From contig NZ_QGEG01000002.1 in NCBI RefSeq assembly GCF_003149745.1, forward strand, positions 1,054,001 to 1,118,000: a stretch of DNA of 64,000 bases, given 5' to 3'. Shown piece by piece: positions 1 to 8,679 of this stretch. A program made the translations under genes and the position numbers. The DNA comes from Flagellimonas aquimarina. GTDB lineage: Bacteria; Bacteroidota; Bacteroidia; Flavobacteriales; Flavobacteriaceae. The notes beneath the pieces were generated by a model. The model was not told where the DNA came from, made no database searches, and saw only the letters and a list, made by a program, of their open reading frames with translations. Position 1 is the first letter of the stretch; the number at the start of each line of letters is the position of its first letter.

Positions 1-162
1 ACCAGCAGTCTCATAAGTGCTCCCGCGGCATCTTTGGATAGGTTGGAGATTATTTATAATAAGCACAACGGTATTATCATATCACCAAAAGATAAATCAG
101 GATTTATAGAACATATTACTAAAGCAAATCCTAGAATTGTAATACAATATAAAACAAAATGA
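1..162 (+). CDS. 3' end of a small protein, possibly a bacterial PH-like domain protein (partial)
   Basis: A reading frame is open from the first base to a TGA at 160-162 and encodes 53 residues, including LDRLEIIYNK, ISPKDKSGFI and ANPRIVIQY. The pattern 'RLEIxYxK...ISPKDKxGFIxxxxxxNPxI' resembles the C-terminus of bacterial PH-like (DUF1200-type) proteins as I remember them, so the family call is tentative. The 5' part lies outside the window. The stop overlaps the ATG of the next gene (ATGA), so the two are probably co-transcribed and translationally coupled. Confidence 0.55.
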   Translation, partial: TSSLISAPAASLDRLEIIYNKHNGIIISPKDKSGFIEHITKANPRIVIQYKTK

Positions 163-1382
163 GATTAACAGCTATCCTTTTTTTTCTGACTATTACAATG
201 GGCCTAAGCGCTCAGAATATTTACATTAAAAATGTAAAAATCTTTGATGGTGTGAACAACAACATCATGAATGCATCGGCAATCAAACTAAAAGGAAAGA
301 CCATTGAATGGGTTGGAAAACAGTTAGATAACGACCCATCTGGGTATGAAATGATTGATGGGCAAGGGTATTATTTAATGCCTGGAATGATTGATGCGCA
401 TACCCATATCAGCAATTTTAAAGCTGCGGAAAGAGCATTGAAGTCAGGAGTTACCACCGTCCGTTCAGCCAGCACAAAGTTCTATCAAGATGTAACATTG
501 GGCAATCTTTCCAAGCAAGGAGTTATACCCGGACCTGATTTTGTAAGCGCGGGCATTTATGTTACTCCAAATTTGGGGGAGACCATACTTGCTGATGTTA
601 GACTGAGCAACCTTAGCAAAGGTGTTCGCTCCGAAGAGGCCTTGCGTCAGTTGGTTAGGATAAATGCAGAGCGTGGAGTTGGAATTATTAAAACCAGAGG
701 TACAGAACGGGCAGGATTACCAGAGACAGACCCAAGACAACAGACCTATACCAGAGAGCAATTAAGTATTGTGGTAGATGAAGCCGCAAAGCATAATTTG
801 AAAGTTATGGTGCATGCGCACGGTGATGAAGGAGGTCGTGCGGCGGTTGAAGCGGGAGCCCTGAGTATAGAACATGGCACCTTCCTAAGCAAAGAAACCC
901 TTGAGCTTATGAAGAAGAAAGGTACTTTTTTAGTACCCACTTTTATTACCATTGAAGATTTAAAAGTTCCCGGAGGTGAATACAGCAATCCAACATTGGA
1001 ACTACGCGGGAGGTTTATGTTAGTAGAGGCTGAAAAAACAATTAGGGATGCACTGGCAATTGGAGTGAAAATGGCAACTGGAGCCGATAATGATTACAGT
1101 GCAGAAAGTACCACTCGAGTTTCATTAGAAGCAGAACACTTTGTTAGACTTGGAATGACAAACTTTCAGGCATTGCAGGCATCCACTAAAATTGGTGCAG
1201 AACTTCTTGGTCTTGACCATAAAATTGGAACATTGGAGTCTGGTAAAGAGGCTGATATGATTCTACTTCCAAATAATCCTTTGGAAGATATTGTAGCACT
1301 TCAAGATGTTTTAATGGTAATAAGTAACGGACAAGTAGCACTCAAGCGCATCCCTTTTGCACTTGGCAAAGAAGATCGTTGA
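159..1382 (+). CDS. secreted amidohydrolase (imidazolonepropionase/prolidase-like)
   Basis: Metal-dependent hydrolase of the amidohydrolase superfamily (COG1228 type), 407 residues. The N-terminus MRLTAILFFLTITMGLSAQ is a signal peptide, so it acts in the periplasm or beyond. GMIDAHTHIS carries the first HxH metal pair, IIKTRG the likely bridging lysine, VMVHAHG and SIEHGT later histidines, and ATGADND the catalytic aspartate region. The C-terminal KIGTLESGKEADMILL is the usual closing segment of the composite beta-domain. The substrate cannot be told; relatives cleave Xaa-Pro dipeptides or cyclic amides. The start overlaps the preceding stop by 4 nt. Confidence 0.88.
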   Translation: MRLTAILFFLTITMGLSAQNIYIKNVKIFDGVNNNIMNASAIKLKGKTIEWVGKQLDNDPSGYEMIDGQGYYLMPGMIDAHTHISNFKAAERALKSGVTTVRSASTKFYQDVTLGNLSKQGVIPGPDFVSAGIYVTPNLGETILADVRLSNLSKGVRSEEALRQLVRINAERGVGIIKTRGTERAGLPETDPRQQTYTREQLSIVVDEAAKHNLKVMVHAHGDEGGRAAVEAGALSIEHGTFLSKETLELMKKKGTFLVPTFITIEDLKVPGGEYSNPTLELRGRFMLVEAEKTIRDALAIGVKMATGADNDYSAESTTRVSLEAEHFVRLGMTNFQALQASTKIGAELLGLDHKIGTLESGKEADMILLPNNPLEDIVALQDVLMVISNGQVALKRIPFALGKEDR

Positions 1383-1525
1383 TATGGTAAGTAGATAGAT
1401 TACCACCCTTTATCATCCAGAAAATACTCTTTTAAGCCGTTAAAGTTTTAATAATTACCATAGCTCTGACTCTTTAGCTTTTTGCATTTCATATATTTAT
1501 AGGTACAGTCTTTCAAATTTACCTT

Positions 1526-2035
1526 ATGAAGCGGTTAGTTGTTTTTCTTTACGCTTGCTTATTTTCAATAACCGCATTTAGCCAAAAGGGTATTGAGAGT
1601 CCAGATAACAATGCAGATATTCTTCCACGATTTACTATTGACGGCATAGGTTACCCCGCAGGTGTCAATGGAGAAGTATACAAAAATTTGAGAATGGAAT
1701 ATCGAATTTCGGAAAGATTACAAATCCAGTTACAACATTTCTATGATAAATTTGGAACACATGAACAAACGGGGTCTTCATTGCTTCTAAAATGGTATGT
1801 GAGGAAGAAACTCTACCTGTATGCAGGTCCAGAAGCCCAATATGACATCAACCAAGTTACGGGTAAACATGAACTTATACAGACTAATTTAAATATTGGA
1901 GTGGGGTATGAGGTCAACCCTAGTTTATTGTTAGAGCTTGGTTATCATTCCCGAACCAATTCCGCTAAAGCAGCGATAGGGTCTTTCGCAAGACCTGTGA
2001 ATCCAAATTCCTTCTCTCTGCGCGCAAGTTTTTAG
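1526..2035 (+). CDS. small outer-membrane beta-barrel-like protein
   Basis: A 169-residue exported protein of unknown function. It starts with a signal peptide (MKRLVVFLYACLFSITAFSQ) and continues with alternating-polarity strands such as LRMEYRISERLQIQLQHF, SSLLLKWYVRKKLYLYAG and SLLLELGYHSRT. It ends in SFSLRASF, a terminal aromatic residue as in outer-membrane barrels. The size suggests an 8-strand barrel; this is inferred from strand pattern, not from a recognised family. It stands alone, with about 140 bp of non-coding DNA on each side. Confidence 0.7.
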   Translation: MKRLVVFLYACLFSITAFSQKGIESPDNNADILPRFTIDGIGYPAGVNGEVYKNLRMEYRISERLQIQLQHFYDKFGTHEQTGSSLLLKWYVRKKLYLYAGPEAQYDINQVTGKHELIQTNLNIGVGYEVNPSLLLELGYHSRTNSAKAAIGSFARPVNPNSFSLRASF

Positions 2036-2188
2036 AATAATGAAAGGTGAGCAGTTTCTGTTTAAAACCCCTTGTATATAGCTTTTTTGTTGGGTAGTTC
2101 AGATTTTGTTGTATAGCTTGTTTTCTATCGAAAGCGGTTTAACTGTCAAGTATTTGTTCTTTATTTGTACCACAAGGTTAGATTAATT

Positions 2189-3322
2189 TTGAAAATAATT
2201 AAAAAGGTCCTAAAACGAATGTTGGTCATTATACTTGTCCTAATTGGGGTTTTAATTGTTGCATACCTACTTTTTGTAAACTACTATCCGAGTTTTGGTG
2301 GAAAGATATCCAAAGAACAACAAAAAGAATATGCAAAATCTTCGAATTACAGAAACGGAAAGTTTGTTAACGAAAAAGACGTTCCCAAAGACCTGAGTTT
2401 TGGTGAAACAGTGAATCTAGCCTACAAGTTCTTTACCACTAAGGTTCCCAATGGTTCGCCCCAAGAGGATTTAAAAGTGGAAAAACTAGATTCAGCAGAC
2501 GTTGCGGACTTTAAAAATGATACCCGTCTGATTTGGTATGGTCATTCAGCTTTTCTCGTACAGATTGACAATAAAAACATTTTAATAGACCCTATGTTTG
2601 GTAACGTTGCTGCACCACACCCCTTACTAGGCGGGAATCGGTTCAATAAGCAAATGCCCTTGAACATTGAGAAACTTCCAAATATAGATATGGTGGTTAT
2701 TTCACATGATCATTATGACCATTTGGATTATGAATCCATAACTAAATTAAAGGATAAGGTCGACATGTTTTACACGCCGCTTGGCGTTGGTGTTCATTTA
2801 GAAGAATGGGGTGTTGAGAAACAACGTATTGTTGAATTGGATTGGTGGCAAGAAATCAATGCTGATGGACTATTATTTGCATGTACACCTGCGCAGCATT
2901 TTTCTGGACGCAAATTTGGCAATGAGCAGAGTACACTATGGAGCTCTTGGGTGATTGCATCTGAACATGACAAACTTTTTTTTAGTGGAGATAGTGGTTA
3001 TGGAAGTCATTTTAAAGCTATTGGTGAAAAATATGGCCCTTTTGATTTTGCCATGATGGAGTGTGGCCAATACAATGCAATGTGGCCGGATATTCACATG
3101 TTTCCTGAAGAAACTGCACAGGCAGGGCTCGATGTACAGGCCAAAACCGTTATGCCAATTCACTGGGGCGGATTTAAATTGGCCTTGCATAGTTGGACAG
3201 ACCCTATAGAGCGCGTTGTCAAAAAAGGAGCGGAACTTCAGATTTCAATTGCAACGCCTAGAATAGGGGAGGTGATAAGACCAAAGGATTCGTTGCAAGG
3301 TTATAATGCCTGGTGGAAATAA
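2189..3322 (+). CDS. membrane-anchored MBL-fold metal-dependent hydrolase (UlaG/NAPE-PLD-like)
   Basis: Metallo-beta-lactamase-fold hydrolase with one N-terminal membrane segment (LVIILVLIGVLIVAYLLF) and a periplasmic catalytic domain. The zinc motif SHDHYDHLDY (HxHxDH) is clear, followed by SGDSGYG (bridging Asp) and MPIHWGGF (late His). This pattern fits the group containing UlaG-type lactonases and NAPE-phospholipase D-like enzymes; the substrate is unknown. I chose the TTG at 2189, giving MKIIKKVLKRML before the TM segment. The frame is open from a TTG at 2165, and the first in-frame ATG is at 2219, which would remove the positive charges before the membrane helix. The AraC gene follows 63 bp downstream. 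Confidence 0.85.
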   Translation: MKIIKKVLKRMLVIILVLIGVLIVAYLLFVNYYPSFGGKISKEQQKEYAKSSNYRNGKFVNEKDVPKDLSFGETVNLAYKFFTTKVPNGSPQEDLKVEKLDSADVADFKNDTRLIWYGHSAFLVQIDNKNILIDPMFGNVAAPHPLLGGNRFNKQMPLNIEKLPNIDMVVISHDHYDHLDYESITKLKDKVDMFYTPLGVGVHLEEWGVEKQRIVELDWWQEINADGLLFACTPAQHFSGRKFGNEQSTLWSSWVIASEHDKLFFSGDSGYGSHFKAIGEKYGPFDFAMMECGQYNAMWPDIHMFPEETAQAGLDVQAKTVMPIHWGGFKLALHSWTDPIERVVKKGAELQISIATPRIGEVIRPKDSLQGYNAWWK

Positions 3323-3385
3323 AAAAATAGATCACAATCTTACTGGGTCATTTAAAAGTTATATTTCTTAAGTTTATCATATTGA

Positions 3386-4240
3386 ATGACTAGAGACATT
3401 ATAAATATCAATGATTTTACCATCTTAGTGGAAGAAGCTACTGCAGAGGAAGCCACTATAGATTCATGCTTTTTTGATGAGCCGCTTATTGCCGTTGCTT
3501 TTTATGGCGAAGGCGATGTGGATTTAACCGTAAAATATGGAGATAAACATAAAGAGTTTAGTCACACCAAAGGGCTAACGCTTTCATTTTATGCGGATGA
3601 GCATGTAGAATTTATACATTCTGTTTCTGCGTCAAAGCCATTACAGTGTTTGGTAATTGCAACTTCTACAAATACCATTGACAACCTTCCTAATCAAGAA
3701 GGGGAGTTATTTGGTGAAATGCTCAATCAACTTGTCAATCCTGATGATCATTATGTTGAGGGTCCAAGCTTCATTATGACTCCCGAAATGCAAGCTATTG
3801 TCGATTCCCTGTTTAATATACAGTACCAAGGTAAAACTAAGATGATGTTTTTTAGGAGTCAAATAACTGCCTTGCTTTCACATTTTTTTGGTCAATTGGC
3901 TTCCTTAAAAACAGAAGGAATAAAGCCCCATGAGCGTGAAAAATTAAATCAAGCAAAAGATATATTGCTTAAAAACATAGACAATCCACCTTCTTTAAAT
4001 GAAATTTCTAAGCAAATAGGTTGGAATATGTTCAAATTGAAAAAGGATTTTAAGGCATTTTTTGGTGTTCCAGTATTTAAATATCTTCAAAACGAGCGTC
4101 TTACATTAGCTCATAAAATGATAAGAAATCAAGAATCAACAGTTCAAGAGGCAGCTTGGCATGTGGGTTACGATAGCTTAAGTTCTTTCTCTAATGCTTT
4201 TGAAAAAAAGTTTGGATATCGTCCTAGCCAAATAAAGTAA
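3386..4240 (+). CDS. AraC family transcriptional regulator
   Basis: A 284-residue regulator. The C-terminal ~100 residues form the AraC/XylS double helix-turn-helix: helix region LNEISKQIGWNMFKLKKDF and the family signature with VGYDSLSSFSNAFEKKFGYRPSQ at the end. The N-terminal part is a ligand-sensing region of cupin-like size without obvious motifs. The next operon (DUF5367-DUF1772-NmrA) starts 92 bp downstream on the same strand. Its promoter carries two AACAAATC repeats 21 bp apart, so this protein is the natural candidate activator of that operon (inference). Confidence 0.9.
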   Translation: MTRDIININDFTILVEEATAEEATIDSCFFDEPLIAVAFYGEGDVDLTVKYGDKHKEFSHTKGLTLSFYADEHVEFIHSVSASKPLQCLVIATSTNTIDNLPNQEGELFGEMLNQLVNPDDHYVEGPSFIMTPEMQAIVDSLFNIQYQGKTKMMFFRSQITALLSHFFGQLASLKTEGIKPHEREKLNQAKDILLKNIDNPPSLNEISKQIGWNMFKLKKDFKAFFGVPVFKYLQNERLTLAHKMIRNQESTVQEAAWHVGYDSLSSFSNAFEKKFGYRPSQIK

Positions 4241-4251
4241 ACTCCTTTTCG

Positions 4252-4306
4252 AACAAATCTTTATCCGTTTACAACAAATCAGACTTTCTTCTGCGCAATA
4301 GTTTTG
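4252..4306 (+). promoter_or_regulatory. promoter with 21-bp-spaced AACAAATC repeats (AraC-type operator)
   Basis: AACAAATC occurs at 4252-4259 and again at 4273-4280, exactly 21 bp apart, i.e. on one helix face as for AraC-family direct-repeat operators. A perfect Bacteroidota -7 element TAGTTTTG lies at 4299-4306, 25 bp before the ATG of the DUF5367 gene. No clear -33 TTG is present, which suits activator-dependent transcription. Binding by the adjacent AraC protein is inferred. Confidence 0.6.
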
Positions 4307-4331
4307 TCTCATAATTTAAAATTATTTAGAC

Positions 4332-4733
4332 ATGAAAACTAAGCGAGCAATTTTGACAGGTATGGCCATTTGGGCCGTTGCCATACTTTTTTATTCGGTT
4401 TCTTTCTACGTTCCCATTATGAAAGATGCCGAGGCCCAAGCAAATGTGGTTCTATTTGTAATCGTTATGCCAATAGTATGGTTAGGAAGTTCTTTCTATT
4501 ATAAAAAAGATAATAAGACACATGGTTACATAGTTGGGCAGACCATGTTGTTGACGGCCGTTGCACTGGATGCCACAATAACGGTTCCATTTTTCATCAT
4601 TCCAAACGGAGGGAGTTACTATGGTTTTTTTACTTCTTTGGGATTTTGGATAGTAGCCTTTGAATTTCTTACCATAGCAATATTGTACTGGTACTCTCAG
4701 GTAGACCCAACTACAAATAAGCTAAAAAAGTAA
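4332..4733 (+). CDS. DUF5367 family four-helix membrane protein
   Basis: A 133-residue integral membrane protein with four predicted TM helices (about residues 8-28, 38-56, 68-90 and 98-122) and a short polar tail. The start MKTKRAILTGMAIWAVAILFY and the helix spacing match DUF5367 proteins of Bacteroidota as I recall them. The function is unknown. It is the first gene of a probable three-gene operon; the DUF1772 gene begins 4 bp after its stop. Confidence 0.75.
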   Translation: MKTKRAILTGMAIWAVAILFYSVSFYVPIMKDAEAQANVVLFVIVMPIVWLGSSFYYKKDNKTHGYIVGQTMLLTAVALDATITVPFFIIPNGGSYYGFFTSLGFWIVAFEFLTIAILYWYSQVDPTTNKLKK

Positions 4734-4737
4734 TATC

Positions 4738-5244
4738 ATGCAAGTGACTTTAGAGAACTCGGCAATTATAGCTTTAATCCTATTAACGGGCTTATCCGCA
4801 GGACTGTGCTTTACTTGGTCAAACTCCATTACCCCAGGAATTGCCAGGTTGGATGATGCGGGATTTTTAACATCTTTTCAACAAATGAACAGAGCAATAT
4901 TGAATCCAATATTTTTTATTGTTTTTTTTGGCCCTTTCTTTCTGGGTCTTATCAATCTATATCTTTTTAGAAATACATCAAGTACATTGATTTGGTTGTT
5001 GCTCTTAGCAATAGGGGTTTATTTTCTGGGCGTTGTATTGGTAACCATTTTTGGCAATGTTCCGCTCAATGACCTGTTAGATGGAACCGACTTAACCAAA
5101 TCAAGCACGGAAGACTTAAAAAGCCTAAGAGAACTCTTTGAAGTGAAATGGAATCGATTGCATTTGGCAAGAACCCTTACATCTTTCATTTCATTTCTGT
5201 TACTCATTCTTAGCTTAATGCAATCATTAAAAAGTAATATCTAA
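4738..5244 (+). CDS. DUF1772 family membrane protein (anthrone-oxygenase-like)
   Basis: A 168-residue membrane protein with about four TM helices. The motif GLSAGLCFTWSNSITPGIA near the N-terminus, then FQQMNRAILNPIFF, a polar loop and a final TM helix are typical of DUF1772, a family related to fungal anthrone oxygenases and often found beside NAD(P)-binding proteins. It lies 4 bp after the DUF5367 gene and 48 bp before the NmrA gene, so it is probably co-transcribed. The biochemical activity in bacteria is not established. Confidence 0.8.
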   Translation: MQVTLENSAIIALILLTGLSAGLCFTWSNSITPGIARLDDAGFLTSFQQMNRAILNPIFFIVFFGPFFLGLINLYLFRNTSSTLIWLLLLAIGVYFLGVVLVTIFGNVPLNDLLDGTDLTKSSTEDLKSLRELFEVKWNRLHLARTLTSFISFLLLILSLMQSLKSNI

Positions 5245-5292
5245 ATAAAAACGGGGCAATCAGTCCCCAAATAATTAATAACATAAATACAA

Positions 5293-6159
5293 ATGAAAAA
5301 TAGAAGTAACATTTTGGTAATCGGTGGAACAGGAAAAACCGGTCGTAAAGTAGCAAACAGATTAATTGAAGCCGGACATAATGTAAGAATTGGTTCCAGA
5401 TCGGCTAACCCAGCTTTTGACTGGGAGAACTCAGAAACGTGGTCAGACAGCTTACAAGGTATGGATAAGGTTTATATTACTTTTCAACCCGATTTAGCAG
5501 TTCCAGGAGCCCTAGAAAAAATAGAAGAACTTGTAAAGCAAGCTAAATACAATGATATTAAAAAATTGGTCCTTTTGTCTGGAAAAGGTGAAAGGGAAGC
5601 GGAGCTCTGCGAACAAGTGGTTATTCATTCAGGTATTGATCATACTATTGTAAGAGCTAGTTGGTTCAATCAGAATTTTAGCGAAAGCTTTTTCTTGGAA
5701 CCTATCCTTAATGGATTTGTTGCCTTGCCACAGGCTGAGGCGAAGGTACCTTATGTGGACACGGATGATATTGCTGATGTTGCGGTCGAGGCTTTGTTAA
5801 ATGATGAACATAATGGAAAGATTTATCAACTCACGGGACCAACACTGTATACATTTAAAGAGGTTGTTCAAGAAATTTCCAATGCTACCGGAAGAGATAT
5901 AGCATTTACTCCAATTGCATTGCCGGCTTATAAAAAAGTAATGGAGCAGCAAGGTGTTCCTGCTGATGTTATTTGGCTGATTGACTATCTGTTTTCTGAG
6001 GTTCTTGGAAACCCAAAGAATTCAGAGGTGACAAACGATATTGAAAAAGTATTGGGCAGAAAACCAAAAGACTTTCAGCAATATGTTCAGGAAACAATAT
6101 CTACTGGAATATGGAATGCCAAAACCGAAAACATGGTAGAGACTGGCTCAAACAAATAG
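5293..6159 (+). CDS. NmrA-like NAD(P)H-binding protein
   Basis: A 288-residue atypical short-chain dehydrogenase/NmrA-family protein. The nucleotide-binding motif VIGGTGKTGRKVANRL begins at residue 9, followed by VRIGSRS at the end of beta-2, where an arginine suggests NADP(H) preference. The catalytic YxxxK of true SDRs is not evident, so redox sensing or an NmrA-type quinone-reductase-like role is as likely as dehydrogenation. It is the last gene of the DUF5367-DUF1772 operon. A long inverted repeat follows at 6183-6234. Confidence 0.85.
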   Translation: MKNRSNILVIGGTGKTGRKVANRLIEAGHNVRIGSRSANPAFDWENSETWSDSLQGMDKVYITFQPDLAVPGALEKIEELVKQAKYNDIKKLVLLSGKGEREAELCEQVVIHSGIDHTIVRASWFNQNFSESFFLEPILNGFVALPQAEAKVPYVDTDDIADVAVEALLNDEHNGKIYQLTGPTLYTFKEVVQEISNATGRDIAFTPIALPAYKKVMEQQGVPADVIWLIDYLFSEVLGNPKNSEVTNDIEKVLGRKPKDFQQYVQETISTGIWNAKTENMVETGSNK

Positions 6160-6182
6160 AATCACAAGCCACTAATAAAGCT

Positions 6183-6234
6183 GTAAACCCAATGGGAATG
6201 GATTAGAAAAAACGAAATCAACCATTGGGTTTAC
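6183..6234 (+). terminator. 13-bp stem inverted repeat after the NmrA gene
   Basis: GTAAACCCAATGG at 6183-6195 is perfectly complementary to CCATTGGGTTTAC at 6222-6234, with a 26-nt loop. It begins 24 bp after the stop codon. No T-tract follows, so it may stabilise the mRNA end rather than act as a classical intrinsic terminator. Confidence 0.5.
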
Positions 6235-6373
6235 CCAATAAATAAATGGAAGAGTACCTAACAAATAAGTAACGGAAAGGTGTAAGCTTTGGCTATTAGA
6301 ATGAACTTAGATAAAAGGCCCCGTTAAGCCTTAGAAAATATTACAATTAATTAAGAACCTAAAAGTATAAGAA

Positions 6374-6775
6374 ATGAAAAAATCAATAATTACATTCAGT
6401 ATTTTTCTTTATGCCATCGTTGTTCCGTTTTTAGAGTTGAACAATACCCATGTTTTCAATCCTGATTGGACACCTCATGTCAGGATTCATGAAGTGTGGC
6501 AACTATTTACAAATACAGGAATAGGAGTTCTTTGCCTTTGGTTGGTATGGGTAAAAAAAGAAACCAAGCTAACGGCTATACTAAGCATGCTGATTACGGG
6601 AGGATTTTTATTGGCGTTCCTGTTAAAAGGTTTCTATGGCGGTTCAATGAAATATTTAGATGGAAGTGAGAAAACACTTTTGGGGGTCAATATTGGTATT
6701 TTAGGTTTTGGAGTGGCCTTTATCTTACTACTATTTTCATTACTTGCTAAGCCAAAAAATCATCATGGCATTTAA
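6374..6775 (+). CDS. four-helix membrane protein of unknown function
   Basis: A 133-residue membrane protein that I cannot assign to a named family. Four hydrophobic segments are seen (about residues 3-20, 46-61, 68-88 and 103-125). The segment HVRIHEVWQLFTNTGI after the first helix is the most distinctive polar stretch and may carry functional His/Glu residues. It stands alone, 214 bp after the NmrA gene and before the DUF4242 promoter; the small size matches its DUF5367 and DUF1772 neighbours. Confidence 0.75.
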   Translation: MKKSIITFSIFLYAIVVPFLELNNTHVFNPDWTPHVRIHEVWQLFTNTGIGVLCLWLVWVKKETKLTAILSMLITGGFLLAFLLKGFYGGSMKYLDGSEKTLLGVNIGILGFGVAFILLLFSLLAKPKNHHGI

Positions 6776-6890
6776 TACATAGTACACTATTAAAAATCTG
6801 GAAAGGCTTGAACATATTATTAAATGGGATCAAGAACCAATCCCATCAATGATAAATTGAAAGGGGTTTTGCATGGCATCAAAAATGCAC

Positions 6891-6956
6891 TGAACCAAAA
6901 TTAGAATTATTTGAACCAAATGAATACTTTCTTAACTGGCTTATGCGATAGTTTTG
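6891..6956 (+). promoter_or_regulatory. promoter with 21-bp-spaced TGAACCAAA repeats
   Basis: TGAACCAAA occurs at 6891-6899 and 6912-6920, exactly 21 bp apart, the phasing expected for an AraC-family dimer. A perfect -7 box TAGTTTTG lies at 6949-6956. The same two-part layout precedes the DUF5367 operon with a different repeat sequence, which suggests a different AraC protein, most simply the DUF4242-cyclase-AraC fusion encoded downstream. The promoter position argues against starting the next gene at 6954 or 6957. Confidence 0.6.
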
Positions 6957-6983
6957 ATGAATCAACATTTAAAACTTAATAGT

Positions 6984-7415
6984 ATGGTCTCGTTAAAGAA
7001 AAGTATCGAATCAAAAAAATCCAATAATCATTCAGTGCGTAAAGCAATCAAATTAATGCTTGTTATACTGGTAGTTTCAACAAACTACGCCATTGGTCAA
7101 CAAAAAGAAAATAAGGAAACAACTAAAACCAAGACAACCATGAAAACATATGTAATAGAAAGAATCATTCCAGGGGCCGGAAACCTAACCGCAGAACAAT
7201 TAAAGAGCATATCACAAACTTCCTGTACAGTTCTGGAAGAAATGGGTCCAAAAATAGAGTGGCAACATAGTTATGTTACAGGAGATAAGGTATATTGTGT
7301 TTATAATGCGGAAGCTAAAGAATTAGTGGAAGAGCATGCTCAAAAAGGAGGTTTTCCAGCAAACTCCATAAATGAGGTGGCTACTGTAATAAGTCCGGCA
7401 ACGGCTAATCGGTAA
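6984..7415 (+). CDS. secreted DUF4242 (SCO4226-like, putative nickel-binding) protein
   Basis: The C-terminal ~90 residues, starting MKTYVIERIIPGAG, form a DUF4242 domain, a ferredoxin-like fold known from the nickel-binding Streptomyces protein SCO4226. SCTVLEEMGPKIEWQHSYV and EEHAQKGGFPANSI are the recognisable parts. A hydrophobic stretch (AIKLMLVILVVSTNYAIGQQ) precedes it and looks like a signal peptide. The frame is open from a TTG at 6954, but that lies in the predicted -7 box, so I use the ATG at 6984. The neighbouring regulator gene carries the same domain. Confidence 0.75.
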   Translation: MVSLKKSIESKKSNNHSVRKAIKLMLVILVVSTNYAIGQQKENKETTKTKTTMKTYVIERIIPGAGNLTAEQLKSISQTSCTVLEEMGPKIEWQHSYVTGDKVYCVYNAEAKELVEEHAQKGGFPANSINEVATVISPATANR

Positions 7416-7491
7416 ATCTTACTGGAGAAGCGCTCTTAACAATTGAGACCTCTCTAATAAATTATTAATATATTCCGGTAAATTAACCACC

Positions 7492-8589
7492 ATGCCTATT
7501 TATATGGATTTTCATGATGTGCCAGAGGGTATCACCGCAAAACATGTGGCGGAGATGCATCAAGCTGATCTGAAAATTGAACATAAATACAACTGTAGAG
7601 GCTTGACCTATTGGTGTGATGAAAGAAGGCAAACAGCATTTTGTTTGATTGAGGCGCCAAACAAAAAGGCAATAATTGACCTACATGAGCAAGCCCATGG
7701 TGATGTTCCACAGCGAATAATTGAGGTAAACGATACTATAGTGGAATCTTTTTTGGGAAGGATTGTTGACCCCGAAAAATCGAAAAACACAAAACTAAAC
7801 ATCATTAACGATCCTGCGTTTCGCACATTAATGGTTGTTAAGCTTAGAAAAAACACATTAAGAAAGTCAAGTATAAACACCTTGAATGCAGCACTTCGCG
7901 GCTATACCAAATCTATTGTCAATTTTGCTGTTGCTCATGAAGGACGTGTGGTTAAACAGAAAACGGGCTATTTTCTAATTTCCTTTGTATCCGTAACAAA
8001 TGCGGTTATGTGCTCAGTAAAGATTCAAGAACTGTATAATATGGTCATAACACCTGATATAGATTTTAGGATTGGGATAAGTGCTGGTATTCCTGTTACA
8101 AAAAGAGAAAGCATATTTGAAGATACCATTCAAATGGCAGAATATTTATGTGATGTTGCTAAGAGAAATTTATCAATATCATCCGAAGTGCATGATTTGT
8201 ACGAGAGTGAAAATCAGAATAAAACAGGCCAAAATCCATCAATAAATGTTTTGACAAAATCAGATGTCGATTTTATTGTCCAATTAATGGAGTATACAGA
8301 AAAGGTATGGACCAATTCAAATACCACTGCAATTGATTTTGGAAAACAATTGGGTTACAGCAAATCCAAACTGTACAGGACAATGATTGCGTTAGTAGGA
8401 AAGTCCCCAAATGGACATTTGAAGAATTACAGGCTAAGAAAAGCTCTGCAGTTACTGGACAAACAGACATCGAACATTTCTGAAATTGCGTATAAAACCG
8501 GATTTAGTAGCCCGGCTTATTTCTCAAAGTGCTTTCAGGAGGTTTATGGTATGCTGCCGTCAAATTATATAAAGCAAACCAGGAATTAA
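7492..8589 (+). CDS. three-domain regulator: DUF4242 + degenerate class III cyclase-like domain + AraC HTH
   Basis: A 365-residue fusion. Residues 1-90 are a DUF4242 domain (YMDFHDVPEGITAKHVAEMH, HEQAHGDVPQRIIEV). Residues ~110-240 resemble a class III adenylate/guanylate cyclase homology domain (GRVVKQKTGYFLISFVSVT; DFRIGISAGIPVTK; DTIQMAEYLCDVAKR). The metal-binding GDG is TGY here, so catalysis is unlikely and a sensory role more plausible. Residues ~265-365 are an AraC double HTH (YSKSKLYRTMIALVG; AYKTGFSSPAYFSKCF). It follows the secreted DUF4242 gene by 76 bp, and the pair may be one autoregulated metal- or ligand-responsive unit. Confidence 0.85.
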   Translation: MPIYMDFHDVPEGITAKHVAEMHQADLKIEHKYNCRGLTYWCDERRQTAFCLIEAPNKKAIIDLHEQAHGDVPQRIIEVNDTIVESFLGRIVDPEKSKNTKLNIINDPAFRTLMVVKLRKNTLRKSSINTLNAALRGYTKSIVNFAVAHEGRVVKQKTGYFLISFVSVTNAVMCSVKIQELYNMVITPDIDFRIGISAGIPVTKRESIFEDTIQMAEYLCDVAKRNLSISSEVHDLYESENQNKTGQNPSINVLTKSDVDFIVQLMEYTEKVWTNSNTTAIDFGKQLGYSKSKLYRTMIALVGKSPNGHLKNYRLRKALQLLDKQTSNISEIAYKTGFSSPAYFSKCFQEVYGMLPSNYIKQTRN

Positions 8590-8679
8590 CAGTAAGAAAT
8601 AGTTCAAGTTTCTTTTAAAAAGTTCAGGCATAATTCATCTATTATTCTAACTGTCAGGACAGTGGTTGGCAATCCAGTG

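Noticed and set aside
6920..6979. Short frame MNTFLTGLCDSFDE... upstream of the DUF4242 gene
   Set aside because: It runs through the predicted -7 box TAGTTTTG, so it is not expected to be transcribed.
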